DNA of 64,000 nucleotides from assembly GCA_900547165.1 (NCBI GenBank), contig URFZ01000009.1, positions 1-64,000 on the forward strand. The letters run 5' to 3'. Source of the stretch: an uncultured Eubacteriales bacterium (lineage in GTDB: Bacteria; Bacillota; Clostridia; Oscillospirales; UBA644). The notes beneath the pieces are model-generated. The model saw only the letters and a list, made by a program, of their open reading frames with translations, did not search any database and was not told the origin of the DNA. A program made the position numbers and the translations under genes. Each line of letters starts with the position of its first letter. Within the stretch, counting starts at the first letter, position 1. This document shows positions 50,502-59,499 of the stretch, in pieces.

Positions 50502-51499
50502 CTTTTTCTCTGTCGGCAGCGTCCGTTGTCGCAATAACCGTTTCGTTTATTCTCTGCGTTTTGTTTTGTGCTTTTCTGATGCGCCCCGCAGAGCGTGTTA
50601 TGACGCGGCGGAAAATAACCGTGGTCGAATATCCCGCATGGCGCAAGCGCTCAAAGGACGTTCCTCCCGTGGGAGGTATCGCCGTAATTGCCTCGTCTGC
50701 TTTCGGATTCCTGATTGCGGCGACCGTGGGCGGCGGAATTGGTTCCGAATATGTATTTTTGCTTGCCGTTGCGGTGCTTTTTGCCGCTGTCGGTTTTGCG
50801 GATGATATGCTGACAATTACGCAAAACGTAAGATTTCGACTGCCGAGGTTTGTTCCTGTCGTGCTTCGCGCCGTTTTGGCTGTCGGCTTTGCGTTTTATT
50901 CTTATAATTATAACGGCGGGGGATATGTTTCGTTTTTCCTGTTCTCGGACGGCACGGATCTCGGTGTTCTGTATATCCCGCTCTCCGCTGTCGTGATACT
51001 TTTTTTCTCGTTTTCGGCGAGAATCACGAACGGTTCGGACGGCTTAAACGCTGCTTCCTGCGTTCCCGTATTTGCTTATCTTTCGCTTTTTGCGTTGGGA
51101 CGTCAGGGTGTTGGTGATGCGAACGGAACTTTTCTTTCGTTCTCACTTCTCGGCGCGGTGCTCGGTTTTCTTATCTTCGGAAAAAATCCCGCCCGTATTT
51201 TTGAGGGACATTCGGGAACATCTTTTTGCGGAACGTGTGCCGTTCTGCTCTGCTTTTTGATGAAATGTCCGTCGGTTATATTTATCGTCGGCTTTGTTTG
51301 GCTCGTTCAGGGAATGAGTTTTTTGCTTTCCCGTGCCGTATATTTTTTCACACGCGGCAAGCACCGTCTTTTGCCTGTCGCTCCGCTTGATTCCTTTTTG
51401 CGAAGCGTCGGCGTTTCCGAAAACGCAGTTGTATTCTCATATTTTGCGACAGGCGTTGTTTTTGCCGCAGTCGCATACATTTTGACCGGAGGCCTTTGA
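50498..51499 (+). CDS. Divergent MraY-like phospho-MurNAc-pentapeptide transferase
   Basis: A 333-residue ten-helix membrane protein in the mraY position of the cluster. The overall MraY pattern is visible: VPPVGGI, GFADDMLTI (D102, D103) and NGSDGLN. However, three catalytic features differ from the family. The DDxxK lysine is T (ADDML-T), the aspartate of the FMGDTGS motif is H238 (FEGHSGTS), and the HHH motif of the cytoplasmic loop is absent (LLPVAPLDSFLR). By family logic it should not work as a normal translocase. A canonical MraY could be encoded elsewhere, or this is a specialised enzyme. It overlaps murF by 4 bases. Confidence 0.82.
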   Translation: MTFSLSAASVVAITVSFILCVLFCAFLMRPAERVMTRRKITVVEYPAWRKRSKDVPPVGGIAVIASSAFGFLIAATVGGGIGSEYVFLLAVAVLFAAVGFADDMLTITQNVRFRLPRFVPVVLRAVLAVGFAFYSYNYNGGGYVSFFLFSDGTDLGVLYIPLSAVVILFFSFSARITNGSDGLNAASCVPVFAYLSLFALGRQGVGDANGTFLSFSLLGAVLGFLIFGKNPARIFEGHSGTSFCGTCAVLLCFLMKCPSVIFIVGFVWLVQGMSFLLSRAVYFFTRGKHRLLPVAPLDSFLRSVGVSENAVVFSYFATGVVFAAVAYILTGGL

Positions 51500-52716
51500 T
51501 GAAAGACAAAGCGCAACAGAAAAAAAATCCGTTACTCCGAAAAAAAGGTTTGCCCATGTTCGACATACCTTTTCTTGTCGGAGTTTTCGCATTGCTTTTC
51601 ACCGGGCTTGCAATGCTTTTTTCCGCGGGTTACGCAGACGCGCTGAACCGTTATGGAGACAGTTACCATTACATAAAAAGTCAGTTGTTTGCCGTGCTTA
51701 TCGGACTGACGGCAATGCTTATAGCGTCGTTTATATCGTATAAGTTCTACCGTCGGTTTGCATGGTTTTTTTACGGTGTCTGCGTCGTGTTGCTCATCGC
51801 TGTTCTCATCTTCGGCAAAGGTGAGCAGAAGCGCTGGCTCAACATCGGTTTTCAGTTCCAGCCCTCCGAACTTGCAAAAGTTGCCGTTGTTATGGCGCTT
51901 GCTGATTACATAGCGCGAAACCGCGACAATATGAAACAGTTTGTAAAAGGTATTGTCTTGCCCTGTATTATATGGGGCGTTCCGTGTCTTCTCGTTGCCG
52001 TTGAAACACACCTTTCGGGCGCTATACTGATTGCTTCGATAGGTATAGTTATGATGATAGCGGGCGGCTGTCGCCTTGTGTTCCTTGCCGTTCCCGCCGC
52101 AGGTGCGGGCGTTTTGGGCACGATCCTTGCGTTCAGCGTTCCTTACATGAAAGCCAGAATAGACACATGGCTCAATCCCGAAACGGATCTGCTCGGAGAC
52201 GGCTGGCAGGTATACCAGTCGCTGACCACGATAGGTTCGGGCGGACTTTTCGGGTTCGGTTACGGAAAATCAAGACAAAAATATCTTTATATGTCGGAAC
52301 CGCAGAACGACTTTATTTTCTCTATCGTCTGCGAAGAACTCGGCTGGATAGGCGCCGTGTTCGTTATCGCGCTGTTTGCGTTCTTTATTTGGCGCGGCAT
52401 ATATATAGCGATGCACGCTCCCAATACTTTTTCCTCTCTGATGGTTGTTGGAATCATAAGCAAAACCGCAGTTCAGGTCATATTCAACATTGCCGTTGTT
52501 ACGGGCTCCGTTCCCGTTACGGGCGTTCCGCTTCCGTTTTTCAGTTTCGGAGGTACGGCGCTTACGGTTCTGCTTGCGGAGATAGGGCTTGTTTTGTATA
52601 TTTCAAGGTTTGCGACCGTTGAAAAGGGGAGCGAACCGACAGAGGACGACAATAAGAAAAATTTGACCGCGCCGACGTCCGATGAGACGGCGACAGCGGA
52701 GGAAGGCAATATATGA
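51499..52716 (+). CDS. SEDS glycosyltransferase FtsW/SpoVE
   Basis: A 405-residue ten-helix SEDS protein that polymerises peptidoglycan glycan with its partner PBP. Family features: LNIGFQFQPSELAKVA (LxQPSEL), the long extracellular loop with LGDGWQVYQSLTTIGSGGLFGFGYG, and the motif SEPQNDFIFSIVCEELG, including the catalytic aspartate of PxxDFIF. ATG at 51499 follows GGAGG. A Lys/Glu-rich C-terminal tail is cytoplasmic. It overlaps the end of the mraY-like gene and murG (ATGA). Confidence 0.93.
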   Translation: MKDKAQQKKNPLLRKKGLPMFDIPFLVGVFALLFTGLAMLFSAGYADALNRYGDSYHYIKSQLFAVLIGLTAMLIASFISYKFYRRFAWFFYGVCVVLLIAVLIFGKGEQKRWLNIGFQFQPSELAKVAVVMALADYIARNRDNMKQFVKGIVLPCIIWGVPCLLVAVETHLSGAILIASIGIVMMIAGGCRLVFLAVPAAGAGVLGTILAFSVPYMKARIDTWLNPETDLLGDGWQVYQSLTTIGSGGLFGFGYGKSRQKYLYMSEPQNDFIFSIVCEELGWIGAVFVIALFAFFIWRGIYIAMHAPNTFSSLMVVGIISKTAVQVIFNIAVVTGSVPVTGVPLPFFSFGGTALTVLLAEIGLVLYISRFATVEKGSEPTEDDNKKNLTAPTSDETATAEEGNI

Positions 52717-53825
52717 ATTATCTTATAGCCTGCGGAGGTACTTCCGGACATATCAATCCCGCAATAGCGATAGCGGACGAACTCCGTCGCCGCGACCCCG
52801 ACGCAAAATTTATTTTTATCGGAATGAAGCGCAATCTTGAGTCCGAACTTGTTCCCAGAGCGGGGTATGAGATTCGATTTATAGAAACCTCAGGCCTCAG
52901 CCGCGACAAAAGTTTTGCGGGAGTGAGACACAACGTCCGTATGGTAAAAAAATTTCTCGACTCAAAGAGAGCCGTTAAGCACATAATCAATGAATTTCAC
53001 CCTGATGCGGCGATAGGCACGGGCGGGTATGTTTCAGCTCCCGTTATTCGCGCCGCCTGTGAAAGACATATCCCGACCGTTATACACGAGCAGAACGCTT
53101 TTGCGGGAGTTACGACCAAAATGCTTGCGGGAAAAGTTGACAGAATACTCCTGAGTTTCAAACTTGCAAAGCCGATAAAGGGGGTTGAAAAGAAAACACG
53201 CCTCGTAGGAAATCCCGTCAGAAGAGCGTTTTTGGAACTTGACAGAAAAACTGCGCGCGCCGAACTCGGTATCCCCGAAAACGAAAGAGTTGTGCTTTCC
53301 TGCGGAGGCAGCCTCGGCGCAACAAAACTGAACGAGGCATTCGTCGGCTTTGCAAAAAAGGTGGCCGCCGACGGCACAATGAGCCTTTATCACGGCGCAT
53401 CGAGAGATTATAAGACAGTCTGCGATGAGTTGGATGATGTTGAAAACAAAGATAAAATACACGTTTTTGAGTATATATACAATATGCCGCAACTTATGGC
53501 GGCGGCAGACCTTATAGTTTCCCGCTCGGGTGCTACATCTCTGACGGAAATATCGGCACTCGGGCGTGCGAGCATTCTTGTTCCGTCGCCGAACGTGACC
53601 GAAAATCACCAGTATTTCAACGCAAAAACATTCAGCGACGCGGGTGCGGCGGTCTTGCTTGAAGAAAAAGACCTGTCTCCCGAAAGTCTTTATGATGCCG
53701 TGAACGACGTTATATTCAACACCGATAAACTGAATGCCATGGAGCGTGCCGCAAAGTCCCTTTTCAACGAACGTTCCGTTTCGGATATAGTCGATGAGAT
53801 ATTCGCCGTCGCAAAAAAGAAATAA
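52713..53825 (+). CDS. murG: UDP-GlcNAc:undecaprenyl-PP-MurNAc-pentapeptide GlcNAc transferase
   Basis: A 370-residue GT-B glycosyltransferase making lipid II at the inner face of the membrane. The N-terminal GGTSGHINPAIAIADEL loop, the second domain GGSLGATKLNEAF and the UDP-GlcNAc segment SRSGATSLTEISALG are all present. Coupled to ftsW by a four-base overlap. Normal length and sequence. In this organism it depends on a MraY for its substrate, see the divergent MraY next door. Confidence 0.96.
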   Translation: MNYLIACGGTSGHINPAIAIADELRRRDPDAKFIFIGMKRNLESELVPRAGYEIRFIETSGLSRDKSFAGVRHNVRMVKKFLDSKRAVKHIINEFHPDAAIGTGGYVSAPVIRAACERHIPTVIHEQNAFAGVTTKMLAGKVDRILLSFKLAKPIKGVEKKTRLVGNPVRRAFLELDRKTARAELGIPENERVVLSCGGSLGATKLNEAFVGFAKKVAADGTMSLYHGASRDYKTVCDELDDVENKDKIHVFEYIYNMPQLMAAADLIVSRSGATSLTEISALGRASILVPSPNVTENHQYFNAKTFSDAGAAVLLEEKDLSPESLYDAVNDVIFNTDKLNAMERAAKSLFNERSVSDIVDEIFAVAKKK

Positions 53826-53936
53826 CGCAATTTCTTTAATTTGATAAACGGTCTCGGACAACCTGTTTTTTCGAACCGTCTTTATGTTTTCGCATATTAT
53901 GTTAATGTCGAAAACTATGAGAGGAAAGAAAAAACA

Positions 53937-55199
53937 ATGTCAAGACTTGTAATAAACGGAGGCAGACCGCTTTGCGGCGTTGTTCGCATTCAGGGCGCAA
54001 AAAACAGCGTTCTTCCCATTTTGGCGGCTTCGCTTCTTGCCGATGAGCCGTGCGTTATCTCGAACTGCCCGCATATAAGCGACGCCGACACGGCGGTTGA
54101 AATTCTCGAAGCACTCGGGGCGCGTGCGGAACGGTATTCGGACAGGGTGGAAACAGATGCTTCAAACGCGTTCAAATGCGTTATCCCCGACGGACTGATG
54201 AGAAAAATGAGGTCTTCCATCGTTTTTCTCGGAGCGATAGTCTCAAAATGCGGCAGGGCACGGGTCAGTTTTCCCGGAGGGTGCGACATCGGCTGTCGTC
54301 CGATAGACCTGCACATATCTTCTCTTGAAAAAATGAACATATCCGTCCTCGGCAAAAACGGGTTTCTCGAATGTCGGACCGACGGAATAAAAGGCGCCGA
54401 AATAAACCTTTCGTTTCCGAGCGTCGGCGCAACTGAAAATATTATGCTTGCTGCGTGCAAAGCAAAAGGCGACACCGTGATAGAGAATGCGGCAAGAGAA
54501 CCCGAAATAGTCGATTTGCAAAACTTTATAAACGCCATGGGCGGAGATGTCCGCGGTGCGGGAACGTCACGCATAGAGATATGCGGCGTCGAAAAACTTC
54601 ACGGCGTAAATTATCAGATAATCCCCGACAGAATAGTTGCGGCTACATATCTTTGCGCCGTTGCGGCAAGCCGCGGCTGTGCTCTTCTGAAAAACGTCCG
54701 TCCCAATGACCTTTCCTCCGTTATTTCGCTTTTACGCGACGCGGGCTGCGATATTTCCGCATATGACGACAGCATTTCGATAGACTGTGAGAAAATAAAA
54801 AGCATAAGAGGTGTCGATTCCGTTCGAACCATGCCGTATCCCGGTTTTCCGACAGATGCGGGGTCTCCGTTCGTTGCTTTGATGACACTTGCAAAGGGTT
54901 CGACGGTATTTGTCGAGACCGTTTTTGAAAACAGATTCAAATATGTCGGCGAACTGCTCCGTATGGGCGCAGATATAAAAACCGAGGGGCGCGTTGCCGT
55001 TATCGACGGCGTTGAAAAGCTGTTCGGAACGAGCGTCGAAGCCCACGACCTGCGCGGGGGCGCCGCACTTTGCGTGGCTGCCGTTGCGGCGGAGGGTACA
55101 ACGGAAATAGACCGTGCCGAATACATTCTCCGCGGTTACGAGCATATAGAAAAAGATTTGCGCGATCTCGGCGCGGATATAGAGTTTTTTGAATATTGA
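53937..55199 (+). CDS. murA: UDP-N-acetylglucosamine 1-carboxyvinyltransferase
   Basis: A 420-residue EPSP-synthase-fold enzyme, first committed step of peptidoglycan synthesis. Family features: GGRPLCGVVRIQGAKNSVLPILAA (N-terminal, in pattern) and the active-site loop PGGCDIGCRPIDLH, with the cysteine that fosfomycin targets. ATG at 53937 with GAGAGGAAAG upstream; the longer frame from 53841 has no RBS. It is in the dcw cluster after murG, a common Clostridia arrangement. Confidence 0.95.
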   Translation: MSRLVINGGRPLCGVVRIQGAKNSVLPILAASLLADEPCVISNCPHISDADTAVEILEALGARAERYSDRVETDASNAFKCVIPDGLMRKMRSSIVFLGAIVSKCGRARVSFPGGCDIGCRPIDLHISSLEKMNISVLGKNGFLECRTDGIKGAEINLSFPSVGATENIMLAACKAKGDTVIENAAREPEIVDLQNFINAMGGDVRGAGTSRIEICGVEKLHGVNYQIIPDRIVAATYLCAVAASRGCALLKNVRPNDLSSVISLLRDAGCDISAYDDSISIDCEKIKSIRGVDSVRTMPYPGFPTDAGSPFVALMTLAKGSTVFVETVFENRFKYVGELLRMGADIKTEGRVAVIDGVEKLFGTSVEAHDLRGGAALCVAAVAAEGTTEIDRAEYILRGYEHIEKDLRDLGADIEFFEY

Positions 55200-55232
55200 A
55201 ACGATGAAAATCAAAAAGAAAGGAGTGTTTCG

Positions 55233-56168
55233 ATGAAAAAGCGCACAAAAAAAATTCCCCCCGAAAATGAGGAGGAAGTTTTGTCTTCCGATGAGATAAG
55301 AGCGCGCCGCAAAGCGGAAAGAAAACGGCGAATACTTCGCAACCGACTGATTTTTCTCGGAATACTTCTTTTGTTAGTCGGTGCGATAGTCTTTCGCGTA
55401 TGCGTTGTTGCAAAAACGATAAACGTGACAAATGAAACGCCGTATCCCGACGAACAACTTTTGGCGGCAATGGACGAGGGAGAGGGGACTTTTCTGTTCT
55501 CTTTCAGCGCGGACAAGATTGCCGAGAAATTAAAGACGGTTTATCCTTATGTCGGCAGCGTCGAAGTGAAAAAACATTTTCCGACGACTGTTGACATCAC
55601 TTTCCGCTGTGCCGAAAAATCTTATGCTTTTGTGTCCGACGGATATTATGTGTTCACGGATTCGTCCCTGCGTGTTTTGGAGATTTCAAAAACTCCCGAT
55701 AACGCTGTTCTTACGGTTATCGGCGCTGATATCGGCGAATACGAAAAGGGAAAGCAAATAGACTCTTCGACGTTTATTTACGGTGATTTTATCTCAAATA
55801 TTCAGGCTCAGGCGGAACGGACGGGAGTAGGCAATATAACCAAAGTGGATATTTCAAAAAAATACAGGATAGCATTTCTTCTGAATGATACGGTGACTGT
55901 CGTTCTCGGCGATTTTTCCGACATTGACAGAAAATTCGACACTTTGAAATACATTGTCGGCGAAAACGATATGTCTGTTGTCTCAACTATAAACGTCAAG
56001 GATTTTTCGAGAGGAAAATATTCGCTCGGTTCGGATATATTCTCTGCCGAGCCGATAACGCAGGAGCCTACGACCGCTCCCGAGCAGAACGAACCCGACA
56101 CAACGGAACCGTCTTCGTCTTCCGAGCAGGGGACAAGTTCTTCTTATGACAGCGATATAGAACCGTAA
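55233..56168 (+). CDS. ftsQ: FtsQ/DivIB-type cell division protein
   Basis: A 311-residue bitopic protein. A basic cytoplasmic tail (1-35) leads into one membrane helix (about 36-58) and a POTRA domain (about 65-135, INVTNETPYPDEQLL, VYPYVGSVEVKKHFPTTVDI). The FtsQ domain follows, and the C-terminus is a low-complexity Ser/Thr/Glu/Pro tail from about 270 that is not part of the FtsQ fold. It forms the FtsQLB complex with FtsL at the septum. The gene sits between murA and ftsZ. Confidence 0.9.
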   Translation: MKKRTKKIPPENEEEVLSSDEIRARRKAERKRRILRNRLIFLGILLLLVGAIVFRVCVVAKTINVTNETPYPDEQLLAAMDEGEGTFLFSFSADKIAEKLKTVYPYVGSVEVKKHFPTTVDITFRCAEKSYAFVSDGYYVFTDSSLRVLEISKTPDNAVLTVIGADIGEYEKGKQIDSSTFIYGDFISNIQAQAERTGVGNITKVDISKKYRIAFLLNDTVTVVLGDFSDIDRKFDTLKYIVGENDMSVVSTINVKDFSRGKYSLGSDIFSAEPITQEPTTAPEQNEPDTTEPSSSSEQGTSSSYDSDIEP

Positions 56169-56285
56169 TTTCAGGAAACGCAGAAAACAATTTCCCGTAA
56201 ATAGTCAAACTTATCGGTGCTTGTGACAAAAAACGAAATTTTTTTTAATTTTAAGACGCGAATACCGGAAATTTGACGAAAAGTG

Positions 56286-56314
56286 TTGACTATTCGGGTC
56301 AGATATGCTATATT
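56286..56314 (+). promoter_or_regulatory. ftsZ promoter
   Basis: TTGACT (56286-56291), 17-bp spacer, TATATT (56309-56314), 44 bp before the start codon. Confidence 0.75.
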
Positions 56315-56357
56315 ATATTCGTATATATATTGTACACAAATGAAAGGATGTAGACAA

Positions 56358-57512
56358 ATGGCATTCAAAAGTTTAGAAGATAAAACGCTGGTCAATATCA
56401 AGGTCATCGGAGTGGGCGGCGGCGGAAACAACGCCGTTGACGGTATGATTCAGTCTGAGGTCAGAGACGTTGAGTTTATCGCCATCAACACCGATTGCCA
56501 ACAGCTTGAAAAGCGTTCGCTTGCTCCCGTGAAGATTCCTATAGGCGAAAAAATTACCCGCGGTTTCGGCGCAGGCGCAGATCCCGAAGTCGGCAGAAAA
56601 GCCGCAGAAGAAAGCCGTGACGCCATCGCTTCCGCGATCAAAGGCGCGGACATGATATTCCTTACCGCAGGTATGGGCGGCGGAACAGGCACAGGTGCTG
56701 CTCCTCTTGTTGCACAGATAGCAAAAGAGTCCGGCATACTTACCGTTGCAATCGTTACCAGACCGTTCAATTTCGAGGGCAAGACCAAGATAGAAAAAGC
56801 GGAAAAAGGTATCGAAGACCTTCTTAAACAGGTTGATACTCTTGTTGTTATTCCGAACGAGAACCTCAAACTCGTTTCCGAAAGCAGAGTAACCATGCTC
56901 AACGCTTTCAAGATAGCGGACAGCGTTCTTAAAGAAGGTGTTGAGTCCATCACAACGCTTATTCAGAGCCAGGGCATAATCAACCTTGACTTCAACGATA
57001 TCACCGCAATCCTTAAAGATGCAGGCAAGGCTCACTGGTGCGTTCAGTCCGCAAAGGGCAAGGACAAGGCAGAGACCGTTGCAAACGCGGTTATCCAGTC
57101 TCCGCTGCTTGAATCCTCCATCAAGGGTGCAAAGGGCGTTATCCTTTACTTCAACGCCGATACCGAAGTTACCATGGAAGACATCGAACTTGCGGCACAG
57201 ATCATCAGAGAAAACGCCGCTCCCGATGCAAACATCATCTGGGGTGTTAACCTTGACGATACTCTTGAAGACGAACTTCAGGTAACAGTTATCGCTACCC
57301 GTTTTGAAGATGAGAACAAGTCTTTCGGAACACAGCCTGTGACGAATGCGGCTTATATCGCTCCGTCCAGAGTTGCTCCCGAAGTTCCCGCTGCTCCCGC
57401 AGCACCCGTTAACCCCGCTCCCGTAGCGCCTGCGGCACCTGTTGCTTCCGCTTCGACCGAGGATGACGACGAATTCCTTAAATTGCTCAACGATATAACA
57501 AAGGGCAACTAA
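56358..57512 (+). CDS. ftsZ: Cell division protein FtsZ
   Basis: A 384-residue tubulin-like GTPase that forms the division ring. Core motifs: IKVIGVGGGGNNAVDGM, the GGGTGTGAAP signature loop and the T7 NLDFNDI. The linker (about 320-370) is rich in Pro/Ala/Val. The tail ends EDDDEFLKLLNDITKGN and lacks the DIPxFLR-type C-terminal peptide that usually binds FtsA/ZipA/SepF; no ftsA precedes it. ATG 56358 has AAAGGATG upstream; own promoter 44 bp away. First gene after ftsQ. Confidence 0.97.
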   Translation: MAFKSLEDKTLVNIKVIGVGGGGNNAVDGMIQSEVRDVEFIAINTDCQQLEKRSLAPVKIPIGEKITRGFGAGADPEVGRKAAEESRDAIASAIKGADMIFLTAGMGGGTGTGAAPLVAQIAKESGILTVAIVTRPFNFEGKTKIEKAEKGIEDLLKQVDTLVVIPNENLKLVSESRVTMLNAFKIADSVLKEGVESITTLIQSQGIINLDFNDITAILKDAGKAHWCVQSAKGKDKAETVANAVIQSPLLESSIKGAKGVILYFNADTEVTMEDIELAAQIIRENAAPDANIIWGVNLDDTLEDELQVTVIATRFEDENKSFGTQPVTNAAYIAPSRVAPEVPAAPAAPVNPAPVAPAAPVASASTEDDDEFLKLLNDITKGN

Positions 57513-57567
57513 ATACGGGACTTTGACCGAGTCCGAAACATTCAGCGTTTGAAATTTTTATATACAG

Positions 57568-57595
57568 CAGGGCAGACCGATTGTCTGCCCTGTTC
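57568..57595 (+). terminator. ftsZ terminator
   Basis: 10-bp perfect stem (57568-57577 with 57583-57592), 5-base loop and TTC tail. Confidence 0.72.
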
Positions 57596-57606
57596 TTAAA
57601 GAGGAA

Positions 57607-58254
57607 ATGGATAAAGAATTTATACTGTTCGATCTCGACGGAACTCTGACCGACCCCAAAATCGGTATCACGTCCGCCGTTGCTTACGCGCTTGAACATT
57701 GCGGTTATACCGCGCCCGAAAATCTTGACGAACTCTGCCCGTTTATAGGTCCTCCGCTTCATGAGTCGTTTATGAAGTATTACGGGGTTGATGAAGACGA
57801 AGCGGACAAACTCGTTGATTCTTACAGGAAGTATTACCGTCCGAAAGGTATTTTCGAATGCACCGTTTATGACGATATTCCCGACCTTTTGACGTCTTTG
57901 AAAGAGAACGGCAAAAAGGTTTTGCTTGCAACATCAAAGCCCGAAGATATGGCGGAGGATATCCTCGATCACTTCGGTCTGATAGGGTATTTTGACGGCG
58001 TTTACGGCGCAACGCATGACAGAAGCCGCACGGATAAGTCACTTGTAATAGCCTACGCTCTTGAAGAGTTCGGCTTGACCGAACGCGATAAGGCGGTTAT
58101 GGTCGGCGACCGTGAATATGACATCCTCGGCGCAAAAGAGAACGGACTTTCCGCGATAGGCGTCGGTTACGGATACAGACAGAATCCGCACGAATTTGAA
58201 AAGGCGGATGCCGTTGCAAATACCGTTGCCGAACTGAAAGCGATACTGTTATGA
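57607..58254 (+). CDS. HAD-family phosphatase, phosphoglycolate-phosphatase type
   Basis: A 215-residue HAD hydrolase with motif I FDLDGTLTDP (nucleophile and acid/base Asp), motif II LLATSKP and a motif IV GDREYDILGAKENG. The cap helices lie between motif I and II. This branch (PpaX/Gph class) acts on phosphoglycolate or pyrophosphate. The start is directly after GAGGAA. Its end overlaps the next gene by four bases, so the two are coupled. No specific substrate can be assigned. Confidence 0.86.
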   Translation: MDKEFILFDLDGTLTDPKIGITSAVAYALEHCGYTAPENLDELCPFIGPPLHESFMKYYGVDEDEADKLVDSYRKYYRPKGIFECTVYDDIPDLLTSLKENGKKVLLATSKPEDMAEDILDHFGLIGYFDGVYGATHDRSRTDKSLVIAYALEEFGLTERDKAVMVGDREYDILGAKENGLSAIGVGYGYRQNPHEFEKADAVANTVAELKAILL

Positions 58255-58529
58255 TGCCATATATCATTGTCGGCGTAGCACTTATAGTTATCGGCGTTCT
58301 TTGGCTTTCGCTGTATATTTTCACGTCACGCAAAACGACCGTGGAGACTACGGACATGAATCCCGTAAACGCCACCGAAGCGGATATTGCGCGCGTTGAA
58401 GAAGCACAGCGCAAATTGCGTGCGACATATATAAAAACGGCTGTCAATATGCTTGTTCCGTGTTTGTTTATCGGAGTGGGAATATTCTGTCTTGCCGTTG
58501 CCGTTGTCCGCTTTGCAGGCTTGATTTAG
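58251..58529 (+). CDS. Small two-helix membrane protein
   Basis: A 92-residue protein with hydrophobic helices at about 2-24 and 63-85 and a charged loop between (ATEADIARVEEAQRKLRATYIKT). No family recognised. It is coupled to the HAD gene by an ATGA overlap. Confidence 0.7.
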   Translation: MMPYIIVGVALIVIGVLWLSLYIFTSRKTTVETTDMNPVNATEADIARVEEAQRKLRATYIKTAVNMLVPCLFIGVGIFCLAVAVVRFAGLI

Positions 58530-58584
58530 GCTTGTCTGTCTTGATTTTAAGCGTGACATATCTTTATTTAATTGCATAAAAATC

Positions 58585-58617
58585 GCAGACCGCAGTTTTG
58601 AACCGCGGTCTGCTTTT
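58585..58617. terminator. Bidirectional terminator
   Basis: 13-bp stem with one mismatch (58585-58597 with 58601-58613) and T run; resembles the 33605-33627 hairpin. Confidence 0.75.
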
Positions 58618-58632
58618 GTGTTTATCAAGATT

Positions 58633-59487
58633 TTATCTGAGGGGGATTTTTGCGACTTCTTCGTCGTTTTCTCCGAGCAGACAGAAGTTTCCCAAATTCG
58701 GCAGTCTGTCTCTGCAATCGCATTGCCAAACGACTTTTTTGTCGGGCGTGACTTCAAAGACGGGAACGCCCTCTCCGTTATGCCCGTGTCCGAGCCAGTT
58801 TGTGCAAACGATGTTTCCGTTTTTGCGGAGTTGTATCCCGAGCAGCCAACAGATGTTGATTTCGGGAACGTCTTCGTTCGTCAAAGACCAAACTTCGTTT
58901 CCTTTTTCATCGAGTTCGAAAAGCCCCTCCATGCAGGAGTAAACAACGTTGCCGTCGGGACGGATAACCGCGCCGAAAGTGTCGGGACGGGTGTCAAACT
59001 CTTTGAGCGTTTTTCCCGCTTCGTCAAGAAAAACTATTTTCTTTGAGCCGGGGGAGACTATCATATACGTTCCGTTTTCGAGTTTTCTCGCCATGCGCAT
59101 TGTTTCGTGCGGCTCGTCGCCTTTATAATCGAACGGTATCGTTTTTACGATGTTTCCCTTGTCGTCTGTTTCAACGATTCGTTTTTGTCTCAATTCTCCG
59201 ACGAGAACTCCGCCGTTTTCAAGCGGCTGACAGGTGAATACTTCGTGTTCGGTTGTATATTGGAACAGCGTTTTTCCGCTTCTGTCAATGATTCTTGCAC
59301 CGCTTCCGTTTTTGCCGTAATGACAGAAAAGTATTCTGTCATCGGAAAGATGCCAAAGGTCAAACACGGTCAGCGCGGTGTCGATTTTCCAGATAACCTC
59401 TCCGCTTTCGTTCACTTCGACAAGTTCTTCCGTCTCGGTGTCAGTCGCTAAAAAAGAATATCTGTTTTCGCCTTTAACAGTCTTCAT
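58633..59487 (-). CDS. Cytoplasmic beta-propeller protein
   Basis: A 284-residue protein without signal peptide. It is built of repeats of about 40 residues that carry W and G at regular places (FLATDTETEELVEVNESGEVIW, GGVLVGELRQKRIVETDDKGNIV), a propeller of about six blades like the PQQ/NHL type. No catalytic residues are evident. It is 12 bp downstream of the iron alcohol dehydrogenase on the same strand, so one operon. It may be a regulatory or scaffold subunit; not provable from sequence. Confidence 0.75.
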   Translation of the reverse strand: MKTVKGENRYSFLATDTETEELVEVNESGEVIWKIDTALTVFDLWHLSDDRILFCHYGKNGSGARIIDRSGKTLFQYTTEHEVFTCQPLENGGVLVGELRQKRIVETDDKGNIVKTIPFDYKGDEPHETMRMARKLENGTYMIVSPGSKKIVFLDEAGKTLKEFDTRPDTFGAVIRPDGNVVYSCMEGLFELDEKGNEVWSLTNEDVPEINICWLLGIQLRKNGNIVCTNWLGHGHNGEGVPVFEVTPDKKVVWQCDCRDRLPNLGNFCLLGENDEEVAKIPLR

Positions 59488-59499
59488 ACAAAGCGTCCT

